Shown here in pieces: positions 1-5,688 of a DNA stretch of 12,207 nucleotides; position 1 is the stretch's first letter; the number at the start of each line of letters is the position of its first letter. Source of the DNA: an uncultured Clostridia bacterium (GTDB lineage Bacteria > Bacillota > Clostridia > Christensenellales > Aristaeellaceae); NCBI GenBank assembly GCA_934630975.1, contig CAKTXH010000080.1, positions 1 to 12,207 of the forward strand, in the 5' to 3' direction. Under the pieces are notes generated by a model. That model saw nothing but the letters and a program-made list of their open reading frames with translations. It did no database searches and was not told the origin of the DNA. Made by a program: the position numbers and the translations under genes.

Positions 1-87
1 CTTGCTTCCGCGAATCATCAGAATGCCGATGGTGATAACAGATACCAGATAGACAGCGTCAAAAAGCGTTTCAATAAAAGCCTGCAT
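1..87 (-). CDS. N-terminal fragment of a small membrane protein
   Basis: An ATG at 85-87 on the minus strand is preceded by AAAGGAG at good spacing and opens a frame of 29 codons that runs off the left edge. The visible residues begin MQAFIETLFDAVYLV and are strongly hydrophobic from about residue 8 to 24, ending in a basic IRGSK stretch. This fits the first transmembrane helix of a multi-pass membrane protein with a cytoplasmic basic loop. It resembles the start of unnamed predicted membrane proteins in Clostridia, but that is recollection and not proof. It lies directly downstream of a TetR-family gene in the same direction. Its promoter region carries the same inverted repeat as the tetR promoter, so it is the likely target of that repressor. 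Function unknown. Confidence 0.7.
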   Translation of the reverse strand, partial: MQAFIETLFDAVYLVSVITIGILMIRGSK

Positions 88-282
88 AGTTGTTGTTCTC
101 CTTTTCTTGTTTTGTCGTTTGATGTTTCAGTTACAGGGACAGCCGGTTGCCGGATCGGCAGTCAGGCGACGCTTTCTCCATAGGAGTCTGCGTATTTGAA
201 CCCGTGCAGAGCATGGCGCTCCGCACAAGGTTGTCAGCACATTTTTTCTTTATCCCGCTGTTTTTTCGGGATGTGCTTTTCT

Positions 283-311
283 TTATGAACGTTGTTCAAT
301 TTGTTGGTGAA
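283..311 (-). promoter_or_regulatory. Predicted promoter of the left-edge membrane-protein gene
   Basis: On the minus strand TTCACC (306-311) and TCATAA (283-288) are separated by 17 nt. Both are imperfect matches to consensus. The interval contains the TGAAC-N3-GTTCA operator-like repeat. This promoter would give a leader of about 190 nt ahead of the ATG at 87. The leader contains a 9-bp hairpin (about 210-232 on the plus strand) of unknown meaning. Confidence 0.45.
286..298. promoter_or_regulatory. TetR-type operator, site A
   Basis: This is a perfect 5-bp inverted repeat, TGAAC-GTT-GTTCA, flanked by TA on the left and AT on the right. The same repeat with the same flanks and only a different 3-nt spacer occurs in the tetR promoter at 911-923. 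It overlaps the predicted -10 and spacer of the promoter reading toward the gene at 1-87. The pairing of two identical half-site arrangements around one TetR gene is the evidence for operator function. Confidence 0.65.
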
Positions 312-337
312 AAAAATTCCCACCGATCAGTAGGAAC

Positions 338-895
338 TTAATAAAGGAGTCTTCGGACCATTTCAAGAACGGTCGAGGGGTCGTAGTCCTGCCGCAACAA
401 AGCGGACAGCATCAGCGAGAACAGAACACTTGCCAGCTTTTCTTCGGTAAAATCCTCCGTAAAAGCATCCGGGCGAATCTTTTGATCCTGCGTCATGACG
501 AAGCACAGTGCATCCAGAATGTGCTGCCAAGCATGCTGCATGCGCCCCTTGCCGTCCTCTTTCTCTTTTCGCATAAAGCCCAGAGAATGGAGGGTGAAGA
601 ACCCGGGGTACTGCTCACTGCCGTAAGCCATCCGTCCGTACATCCATGTGATACAGCGCTCAACACTTTGAAACACGGACATGTCGCTCGGGCGGTGAAA
701 GATCTCACTCCAGACGCTTTCCACAGTCGCGCCGACCAAATCAGCCTTGGAATCAAAATAGTTGTAAATCGAGCCGACTGACACGCCGCACGCTGCTGCC
801 ACAGAACGAATACTGACCGCTGACCAACCTTGCTGCCGAATCAATTCCCGACTGGTTTGCAGGATCTCCTCCTTGGATGTCACAATCTTATTCAC
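338..895 (-). CDS. TetR/AcrR-family transcriptional repressor
   Basis: A 185-aa protein of the usual TetR length. Residues about 6-55 form the N-terminal TetR DNA-binding domain: KEEILQTSRELIRQQGWSAV, then the HTH around SIRSVAAACGVSVGSIYNYF and the characteristic YNYFDSKADLV. The rest is an all-helical ligand-binding and dimerisation domain with no recognisable ligand specificity. The start is a GTG at 893-895 with GAGGTG five bases upstream. It has a perfect consensus promoter, and an inverted repeat lies over the predicted transcription start. A second copy of that repeat precedes the downstream gene at 1-87. The expected role is repression of itself and of the adjacent membrane protein, relieved by an unknown small molecule. 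Confidence 0.93.
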   Translation of the reverse strand: MNKIVTSKEEILQTSRELIRQQGWSAVSIRSVAAACGVSVGSIYNYFDSKADLVGATVESVWSEIFHRPSDMSVFQSVERCITWMYGRMAYGSEQYPGFFTLHSLGFMRKEKEDGKGRMQHAWQHILDALCFVMTQDQKIRPDAFTEDFTEEKLASVLFSLMLSALLRQDYDPSTVLEMVRRLLY

Positions 896-910
896 TCGAT
901 CACCTCAATA

Positions 911-923
911 TGAACATCGTTCA
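911..923. promoter_or_regulatory. TetR-type operator, site B (autoregulation)
   Basis: TGAAC-ATC-GTTCA is a perfect 5-bp inverted repeat with TA/AT flanks identical to site A at 286-298. It lies just downstream of the tetR -10 box and covers the predicted transcription start (about 922), a typical position for repression by a TetR dimer. Confidence 0.7.
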
Positions 924-928
924 ATATG

Positions 929-957
929 ATTATAGTCACCTGCCCGCATCCTGTCAA
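929..957 (-). promoter_or_regulatory. Consensus sigma-A promoter of the tetR gene
   Basis: On the minus strand TTGACA (952-957) and TATAAT (929-934) are both perfect consensus hexamers with exactly 17 nt between them. Such a strong promoter with an operator at +1 fits a tightly self-repressed regulator gene. Confidence 0.85.
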
Positions 958-1150
958 GAGGGTTTTTCGCAGAGGGGAAACGGCCCGAAAGGGTCTGTAA
1001 AGGTTCCTTCAACATTCGCATCTCTCCCGACCTGCACCGCCGCGCCGCCCTCTACGCTTCCGCCCATCAAACCACGCTTAACCGTGTTGTTGAAAGCGCG
1101 CTTGAACATTACGTACCGTCTTACTGATCTTTTCACTCATATTTTCCCCG
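958..1150. other. Intergenic stretch with a small uncertain open frame
   Basis: No gene can be firmly assigned here. On the minus strand a 20-codon frame starts at an ATG (1138-1140) behind GGAGGCGGGG and stops at 1078-1080. Another minus frame, open for 60 codons from a GTG at 1134-1136, ends inside the tetR -35 box; its product contains GGSVEGGAAVQVGRDANVEG. Neither matches a family I know. The stretch could be a decayed gene, the leader of an unannotated small gene, or plain spacer. No plus-strand promoter for the coat operon is obvious, which is expected if a sporulation sigma factor is used. Confidence 0.3.
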
Positions 1151-1175
1151 CCTCCGGACAAACTACCGCCGGAGG
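1151..1175 (+). promoter_or_regulatory. Hairpin enclosing the ribosome binding site of the first coat gene
   Basis: CCTCCGG (1151-1157) pairs perfectly with CCGGAGG (1169-1175) across an 11-nt loop. The 3' arm contains the GGAGG Shine-Dalgarno core used by the ATG at 1185. TG and then six T's follow, so the element also resembles an intrinsic terminator. It may limit translation or transcription of the coat operon. Confidence 0.5.
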
Positions 1176-1184
1176 TGTTTTTTG

Positions 1185-1358
1185 ATGAGTCCGAAAGAAT
1201 TGCTTTATATCGACGACGCGCTCGGCCACGAGCAGTTTCTCATCGCGCAATGTCAGGAAGCCGAATCTGCGCTGAGCGATCCGCAGCTCAAACAGCATGT
1301 TCGCCAGCTTCAAAACAGCCATCAGCAGCTTTTCAACCGCCTGATGGCGCTCGTTTAA
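1185..1358 (+). CDS. Small spore coat-associated protein (57 aa)
   Basis: The ATG at 1185-1187 follows GGAGGTG by seven bases, and the frame ends at TAA 1356-1358. The 57-aa product starts MSPKELLYIDDALGHEQFL. It is predicted to be helical and rich in Gln and His, with a C-terminal QLQNSHQQLFNRL segment. It matches the small proteins that accompany CotF-type coat proteins in clostridial spore formers. Its stop codon is embedded in the AAGGAGG that serves the next coat gene twelve bases on, so the two form an operon. By analogy it would be made late in sporulation and end up in the spore coat. It is shorter than usual gene-calling cut-offs and easily missed. Confidence 0.85.
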   Translation: MSPKELLYIDDALGHEQFLIAQCQEAESALSDPQLKQHVRQLQNSHQQLFNRLMALV

Positions 1359-1370
1359 GGAGGCGCAGCC

Positions 1371-1619
1371 ATGAATAACGATCAGCAGATTATGGAAAAC
1401 CTGCTTCTAACGACAAAGGGCGTCTGCGATTTGTATCTGCACGGCGCGATTGAATCCGCCACGCCGAACGTTCATCAGGCGTTCGATGGCGCGCTCGGCG
1501 AAAGTCTGGATATGCAGTCCGGCATCTACGCCGAAATGTCCAGCCGCGGCTGGTATCAGAATCAGCAGGCCGACGCGCAGCAAATCGCGCAGGTTCGCCA
1601 GAAATTCTTGATGAACTGA
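1371..1619 (+). CDS. CotF-family spore coat protein (82 aa)
   Basis: An 82-aa protein starting at an ATG seven bases after AAGGAGG (1357-1363). The sequence MENLLLTTKGVCDLYLHGAI, followed by ESATPNVHQAF and the end QIAQVRQKFL, is typical of the Coat_F domain. The domain spans nearly the whole protein as a helical bundle. The conserved GWY motif near residue 61 is also common in the family. It is the second gene of the coat operon and is predicted to be incorporated into the spore coat. The TGA stop (1617-1619) directly abuts the 3' end of a group II intron. The intron probably separates this gene from its original terminator, now at 3537-3572. Confidence 0.9.
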   Translation: MNNDQQIMENLLLTTKGVCDLYLHGAIESATPNVHQAFDGALGESLDMQSGIYAEMSSRGWYQNQQADAQQIAQVRQKFLMN

Positions 1620-1689
1620 ATCGAGTAGGAGGGGGTGATTAACCCCCGTCCTCTCACCGCACCGTGCGTACCGTTCGGTACACGGCGCG
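1620..1689 (-). other. Group II intron domains V and VI
   Basis: Domain V (1658-1689, minus) folds as CGC-GCCGU-GUACC, loop GAAC, GGUAC, two-base GC bulge, ACGGU, GCG. It has 5-bp and 5-bp helices and a CGC triad at its base, the variant expected in class C instead of AGC. Domain VI (about 1620-1653) is AGGA-C-GGGGG / CCCCC-TCCT with a TTAATCA loop. Together they form the catalytic core end and the 3' splice site. Confidence 0.8.
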
Positions 1690-3087
1690 TCCAATACAAG
1701 CAGTCTGAATCAACTCATACGCCGGGGAGAGTTCAAAGAATCCCGCGCGTATGAGTCTTTCATTTGTTATGCCTCTTGTCACGGCTCCCGTGTTCGCCGT
1801 AAACCAATATCCTCTGCGGCTGTTGGCAGCCGTATGTGCGTAGTATTCCGGCACGCCTAGCTTCACAAGGTTTCTCAATTTGGTCTTCGGTTTCTTCCAT
1901 TGCTTCCAGATGTATGCACGGATTCGGTGCCGCAGCCATTCGTCCCATTCCTGCATTTTCGTCTTTAGGGACGCTATCCCGTAGTAGTTCAGCCATCCTG
2001 TCATGTAGACCTTTGTTTCCTGCATGACCTTTCGGACATTGACTCCACGGTTTCGCTTCGTGATTGCGCGCAGCCTGTTCTTCGCTTTCAGCAGGGCTTT
2101 GGGATGGACACGAATGAACAGCCCATCCTTTCCCTTGCCGTATGCGAAGCCCAGAAACTTGAAGTTCTTCGTCGCATTCACCTTGGCGATATGGCTTTTG
2201 TCCCGGTTCACCCTCAGTTTCAGCTTCCCTTCCAGATAACGGATGCTGCTTTCCAGCAGCCTTTCCGCCGCTCTCTGACTTTTGCACAGCAATACGATGT
2301 CGTCCGCATACCGAATCACCGGCACGCCGCGCCTTTCGTATTCCCAGTCAAACTCATTCAGGTACACGTTTGCCAATAAAGGTGACAGTGGGCCGCCCTG
2401 CGGGCTTCCTTCCGTCGTGGCAATCTTTACGCCGTTTTCCATCACTCCGCTTTTCAGAAATTTCTTAATCAGCTGAATGACCCGCTCATCTTTTATGGTT
2501 TCCCGCAAAAGGTTCAGCAGCTTTTCATGGTTCAGCGTATCGAAGTACTTGCTCAAATCGAGCTGTACTGCCCATTCATACCCTTCATCCGCATATCCCC
2601 GAATCTTGAAGATGGCATCCTGCGCACTTCTTCCTGGCCGGTAGCCATAGCTCCCTTCCGAAAACTTCGGTTCATACAGTGGCATGAGCTGTTGAGCGAT
2701 TGCCTGTTGCACAATCCGGTCTTTGACCGTGGGAATCCCCAGCTTGCGTACTCCTCCATCCGGCTTCGGAATCTCCTTCCGTCTCACCGGCGTTGGCTTG
2801 TACTTTCCGCTTCGGATTGCTTCAGTCATTTCTTTGCCGTGTTCCTTGAGCCATGGGAGCGCTTCTTCTACGGTCATTCCGTCCACTCCCGGCGCTCCCT
2901 TGTTTGCCTTCACCCGCTTGTAAGCCCTGTTCAGGTTATCTCTATACAGGATTGCTTCAAGCAATTTCTGGCTTCTGCCTGCCGTTTCTTCGTTCCCCGG
3001 CTGAACGGCACTCTGCGCTCCTGCATACCCTTCGCATTCCGTGCTATCTCTTTGCAGGCAGCTCCTGACGTTTTCTGCGTTCTTCAT
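1654..3087 (-). CDS. ltrA: Group II intron reverse transcriptase/maturase
   Basis: A 477-aa intron-encoded protein that helps the intron RNA fold and reverse-transcribes it after insertion. The ATG at 3085-3087 is chosen because AAGGAGG lies five bases upstream; a longer frame to 3156 has no such signal. The reverse transcriptase domain covers about residues 45-320, with IPKPDGGVRKLGIPTVKDR, QLDLSKYFDTLNH, GSPQGGPLSPLLANVYL and the catalytic YADD at 260-263. The maturase (GIIM) domain covers about 340-450, with GWLNYYGI and WKQWKKPKTK. There is no HNH endonuclease domain, as usual in class C. The last dozen codons run through domain V and the stop lies just past it. No frameshift or lost catalytic residue is seen, so the protein looks functional. 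Confidence 0.95.
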   Translation of the reverse strand: MKNAENVRSCLQRDSTECEGYAGAQSAVQPGNEETAGRSQKLLEAILYRDNLNRAYKRVKANKGAPGVDGMTVEEALPWLKEHGKEMTEAIRSGKYKPTPVRRKEIPKPDGGVRKLGIPTVKDRIVQQAIAQQLMPLYEPKFSEGSYGYRPGRSAQDAIFKIRGYADEGYEWAVQLDLSKYFDTLNHEKLLNLLRETIKDERVIQLIKKFLKSGVMENGVKIATTEGSPQGGPLSPLLANVYLNEFDWEYERRGVPVIRYADDIVLLCKSQRAAERLLESSIRYLEGKLKLRVNRDKSHIAKVNATKNFKFLGFAYGKGKDGLFIRVHPKALLKAKNRLRAITKRNRGVNVRKVMQETKVYMTGWLNYYGIASLKTKMQEWDEWLRHRIRAYIWKQWKKPKTKLRNLVKLGVPEYYAHTAANSRRGYWFTANTGAVTRGITNERLIRAGFFELSPAYELIQTACIGRAVYRTVRTVR

Positions 3088-3536
3088 GCCGTCCTCCTTC
3101 TCTCGATTACTCCGGCTTGTATTGGTTCCGCCCTTCCCTTGAGTTTTTCCCCCCAAGGTACTATGGCTTCGGCTGACTTCTGCGCGTTCAGCGCAGCCTT
3201 GCAGCTGCGGTTACGCCTTTCGGCGCGTTCCGCGCAGACCTCCCCGGGTACCACACATTTCTTTCCCTCCATCTACCTGCCGCATTTACCACATGCGATT
3301 CCGTGTAGCTATTGGGCTTCGACTTGACATGCAGCCTTACCCTCGCATATAGCCTTCTATGCGGTTTCTGTTCGTCAGGCCAGAGGTTTGCCCGTGGTTA
3401 GTCTGTTCCCACATCCGGCTTCCTTCAGATTCCGTCTCACGACGGACACCCTTGCCTTCGGCTATCTCCTTCCCGCTACCGGGCGGATTCGGGTCTTTCA
3501 CCCTCTAGAAACGTGCGCCGCCGGGCGCACATGATC

Positions 3537-3572
3537 AAACGCCGTGCGGTTTTGTATGCCGCACGGCGTTTT
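3537..3572. terminator. Bidirectional terminator and intron target
   Basis: AAACGCCGTGCGG (3537-3549) pairs over 13 bp with CCGCACGGCGTTT (3559-3571), with a 9-nt loop. It lies 6 nt beyond the C39 peptidase stop codon. In the uninterrupted chromosome it would also have been about 9 nt downstream of the cotF-type stop, so it probably served both convergent units. The group IIC intron begins 6 nt past the stem on the minus-strand side. Confidence 0.85.
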
Positions 3573-3576
3573 GTAT

Positions 3577-4206
3577 TCAGCTTTCTCCGGGCGCCGACGC
3601 TTCGGATGCCTCTTCTTTTTCACAGATCATAAAAGGATATTTTCCTTTTCCCTGCTGAATCAGCGCGGCAAAGCGATAGGTTTTCTGCGTCGTCTTTTCC
3701 TCGCTGTTGGGATCGGCGACCAGCAGCTCCCCGTTTTCGGCAATCCCGCGCAAAACGATGTAATGCCCGCTTGTCGCAAAATAGCCTTTGCCGACATACT
3801 CGATAATCGGATTTCCCTTGCGCAGCGTGTTTTCAATCGCGCGCGCATCCATCTTGCGCCAGCGGCCTTCGATTCCGTATTCGGCCAGCAGCAGCCGAAG
3901 CGCCTCCTGCCCCAGCCCGTTGCCGCGGTACAGCTCCATCTGCCCCGCCAGCCGCATGATTTCATCCGGCTCGGGCGCGTCCTCCGGCTCAAAACGCCCG
4001 ATCACCATCGCCACGCAGGCCGCCCCGCAGCCGGATTCCGATACCGTGATTTCCCGCTCTTCCCACGTAAATACAGGCTCCGTATAATCATGCTGATTGT
4101 ACAGCGGCATGTCGAGCAGCACAGGCTCGGTCTTTCGTTTCTCTGCGGCCGCAGACGCGCCGAAAAGCAGCGCGGCCGCCAACGTCAGTGTGAAAGCCTT
4201 TTTCAT
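3577..4206 (-). CDS. Secreted C39-type cysteine peptidase (C39_2-like)
   Basis: A 209-aa protein with a clear signal peptide: MKK, then a hydrophobic segment (residues 4-20) ending ASAAA. A papain-like peptidase C39_2 domain follows. The probable catalytic Cys60 lies in SESGCGAACVAMVIG, His148 in SGHYIVLRG and Asp165 in VADPNS, the Cys-His-Asp order of the family. It should act outside the membrane on a peptide or cell-wall substrate that cannot be named. Its ATG overlaps the stop of the upstream radical SAM gene (TAATG), so the two are translationally coupled and share a promoter. The family's stand-alone members are often of unknown role. The sequence has no transporter domains, so it is not a double-glycine bacteriocin exporter. 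The C-terminus is acidic and rich in Glu/Ala/Ser. Confidence 0.82.
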   Translation of the reverse strand: MKKAFTLTLAAALLFGASAAAEKRKTEPVLLDMPLYNQHDYTEPVFTWEEREITVSESGCGAACVAMVIGRFEPEDAPEPDEIMRLAGQMELYRGNGLGQEALRLLLAEYGIEGRWRKMDARAIENTLRKGNPIIEYVGKGYFATSGHYIVLRGIAENGELLVADPNSEEKTTQKTYRFAALIQQGKGKYPFMICEKEEASEASAPGES

Positions 4207-5330
4207 TACAGCACAATATCTCCCGGCCGATAGCCCTGCGGCAGCGGCTCCTCCTCTTCAAAAACAATCGACGGATCGCGCAGGGTTGGAATGAACGCCG
4301 CATACGGGATGCGCGGGAATTCACAGCCGTAGCTGCTCGCGCCGAACCATCCGCCCTCATGCGCGCGCAGATTGAGGTCGCGCGCAAACTTCGTGCGGTT
4401 GGAACAATCGTGAATCAGCGGCTGCCAACGCTCGCACGCGGCGGTTTCCATCAGGGAAAGGGTCAAATCCCGGCTCCAAATCGGGGAAATATAGCCCTGA
4501 CGCGCCATATACAGGCTCTCGCCCTCGTAATTATCGATGTTGTTCGGATTCAGATGCAGCTCGGCGCAGTTCATAAAGTCCAGCCCCGTCGCCAAAATCT
4601 TGTCCTTCTTTTTCATGAACGTTTCGTACAGTTCCGGCGTAATCGGCGTTTCAATGCCCACATACCGAATGTATTTCTTGGCCGTCGCGATGTTTTCAAT
4701 CACGCGATCCGCACACCCGGACGCGCCGAGGTTGAAGCGCAGCTCGTCCAGCCCCGCCTCGCCCAGCGCGCGCAGGTTTTCCTCCGTCGCCAGCGTTCCG
4801 TTGGTGTACATGTGCTGATGAACGCCCGCCTCGTGGAATTTGCGGATGATCCCGTAGTATTTTTCGATCTCCATGAACGGCTCGAGATATACATACGCAA
4901 TGCCTGTCGGCTTTTTCTGAATGGACAGCAGCAGGTCGATGTCGTCCTCATAGAACTTCGTCCCGCCGATTTCCCACATGCCCTCGCCGATGGGCGGCTG
5001 GCAATCCAGCTCACCATAATTATAGCAGAATTTGCACTGAACATTACACTTATTCGTCTTTCGAACCGCACTCAGCCCCGTTCCCAGCAGACAGGAGCAG
5101 CAGCCGCGCGGGAACTTCGCCCGATCCCCCACGAAATACGTCCGCCCGGATAGGCTTTCCAGCCCCTCGATTTTCGCCGCCATCGCTTCGCGCCGCTTGT
5201 TCACCGCGGTTTCGATCTGAGCCAGCGCCGCAAGGGCAATCTCCTGCTGATGGGGCATCAGCTCCTCCTCTTCAGGCAGAGCGGCGAAGAATTCAAACCA
5301 CATCAGCGCATCTTTTTTCGAAATTTTCAT
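4206..5330 (-). CDS. Radical SAM protein with additional cysteines
   Basis: A 374-aa protein. The radical SAM motif NKCNVQCKFCYN gives the CxxxCxxC cluster ligands Cys95, Cys99 and Cys102. Beyond it are a TNGTL strand (about 176-180) and an ELRFNLGASG strand (about 196-205) consistent with the partial TIM barrel. Three cysteines just before the motif (GCCSC, 77-80) and others near the C-terminus (255, 299, 309, 336) could bind an auxiliary Fe-S cluster. Residues 1-60 are a helical extension. The ATG at 5328-5330 follows GGGAGG. The specific reaction is not recognisable. The only operon partner is the secreted C39-type peptidase, with which it overlaps by one base. A peptide-modifying role would fit, but no precursor peptide gene was found within about 110 nt upstream. 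Confidence 0.82.
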   Translation of the reverse strand: MKISKKDALMWFEFFAALPEEEELMPHQQEIALAALAQIETAVNKRREAMAAKIEGLESLSGRTYFVGDRAKFPRGCCSCLLGTGLSAVRKTNKCNVQCKFCYNYGELDCQPPIGEGMWEIGGTKFYEDDIDLLLSIQKKPTGIAYVYLEPFMEIEKYYGIIRKFHEAGVHQHMYTNGTLATEENLRALGEAGLDELRFNLGASGCADRVIENIATAKKYIRYVGIETPITPELYETFMKKKDKILATGLDFMNCAELHLNPNNIDNYEGESLYMARQGYISPIWSRDLTLSLMETAACERWQPLIHDCSNRTKFARDLNLRAHEGGWFGASSYGCEFPRIPYAAFIPTLRDPSIVFEEEEPLPQGYRPGDIVL

Positions 5331-5370
5331 ACCTGTACCTCCCTATGCGGCTTTTGACGCAAACAAAAGT

Positions 5371-5399
5371 ATTTTATCACAGAATTTCAAAAAAGTACA
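5371..5399 (-). promoter_or_regulatory. Predicted promoter of the radical SAM / C39 operon
   Basis: Minus strand TGTACT (5394-5399), 17 nt, TAAAAT (5371-5376), ending about 40 bases before the ATG at 5330. The -10 is good and the -35 is weak. It lies downstream of the tRNA terminator, so the operon is independently transcribed. Confidence 0.6.
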
Positions 5400-5444
5400 G
5401 CGCTCGTTCGGCTTTAGATTGGGTTTACCTTGATGAAACGTAAC

Positions 5445-5480
5445 AAAAAAGAGACCGCAATATTCTCACGATCTCTTTTT
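5445..5480 (-). terminator. Terminator of the tRNA-Ser gene
   Basis: On the minus strand AAAAAGAGATCG pairs with CGGTCTCTTTTTT (one G-U), ending in six T's. The 5' arm begins at the A of the encoded CCA, so the terminator directly follows the mature tRNA end. Confidence 0.8.
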
Positions 5481-5570
5481 GGCGGAGAGTTAGGGATTTG
5501 AACCCTAGGTGGGGTATCAGCCCACACACGATTTCCAGTCGTGCGCCTTAGACCACTCAGCCAACTCTCC
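5480..5570 (-). tRNA. tRNA-Ser (anticodon GGA)
   Basis: A 91-nt class II tRNA on the minus strand. The acceptor stem GGAGAGT (5570-5564) pairs perfectly with ACTCTCC (5490-5484), followed by discriminator G and an encoded CCA (5482-5480). The anticodon arm is CGACT-GGAAA-TCG with GGA as anticodon, reading UCC and UCU. A long variable arm typical of serine tRNAs (about TGTGGGCTGATACCCCACC) and the T arm with GGTTCAAATCC are present. It has its own consensus promoter and terminator. No integrase or duplicated 3' end was seen nearby, so there is no sign that it serves as an attachment site here. Confidence 0.95.
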
Positions 5571-5602
5571 ATTCATTGGCCGCTGCTCAATCAGCGAAGC
5601 CT

Positions 5603-5631
5603 ATTATACATGAGATTGGGGAAACTGTCAA
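5603..5631 (-). promoter_or_regulatory. Consensus promoter of tRNA-Ser
   Basis: Minus strand TTGACA (5626-5631) and TATAAT (5603-5608), both perfect, 17 nt apart. The predicted start is about 25 nt ahead of the mature tRNA 5' end. Strong stable-RNA promoters of this form are usual. Confidence 0.88.
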
Positions 5632-5643
5632 CCCTTTTTTTAC

Positions 5644-5681
5644 AAAAAATGCGAGAAATGCAAAACTTCTGCATTTCCCGC
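5644..5681 (-). terminator. Terminator of the MATE transporter gene
   Basis: On the minus strand GCGGGAAATGC (5681-5671) pairs with GCATTTCTCGC (5661-5651), 11 bp with one G-U, followed by T-rich sequence including six T's (5649-5644). It begins 7 nt after the stop codon. Confidence 0.9.
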
Positions 5682-5688
5682 GAAAAAT

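Larger units (their letters stand above)
1620..3530 (-). mobile_element. Bacterial class C group II intron (about 1.91 kb)
   Basis: A self-splicing retroelement on the minus strand. The 5' end at 3530 is GTGCG, followed by GCC and a matching GGCGCAC stem, then GTTTCTAGAGGGTGAAAG, typical of domain I. The region 3088-3530 (about 440 nt) is structured intron RNA (domains I-III) without a gene. The maturase gene occupies domain IV. Domain V and a C-rich domain VI end in CTACTCGAT at 1620, an AY-type end. The class C assignment rests on size, the maturase type, the 3' end and the insertion point nine bases beyond a 13-bp terminator stem. It lies between the cotF-type stop codon and the terminator of the C39 peptidase gene. 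Boundaries are read by eye and may be off by a base at the 3' end. Confidence 0.9.

Noticed and set aside
180..240. tRNA-like fragment (GGTTCAAATAC and a nearby 9-bp hairpin)
   Set aside because: The supposed T stem does not pair and there is no acceptor or anticodon arm.
911..923. TGAAC-N3-GTTCA as an SOS box
   Set aside because: The arms resemble an SOS box, but the spacer is 3 nt and not 4. The two copies flank a TetR gene, which explains them better.
2527..3327. 266-codon plus-strand frame inside the intron
   Set aside because: It is antisense to the maturase and the structured intron RNA, with no family resemblance.
4359..5153. 264-codon plus-strand frame opposite the radical SAM gene
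   Set aside because: Antisense to a gene with clear motifs; no ribosome binding site or domain.
5331..5445. Possible RiPP precursor upstream of the radical SAM gene
   Set aside because: No short frame with a ribosome binding site was found on the minus strand between the tRNA terminator and the radical SAM start.
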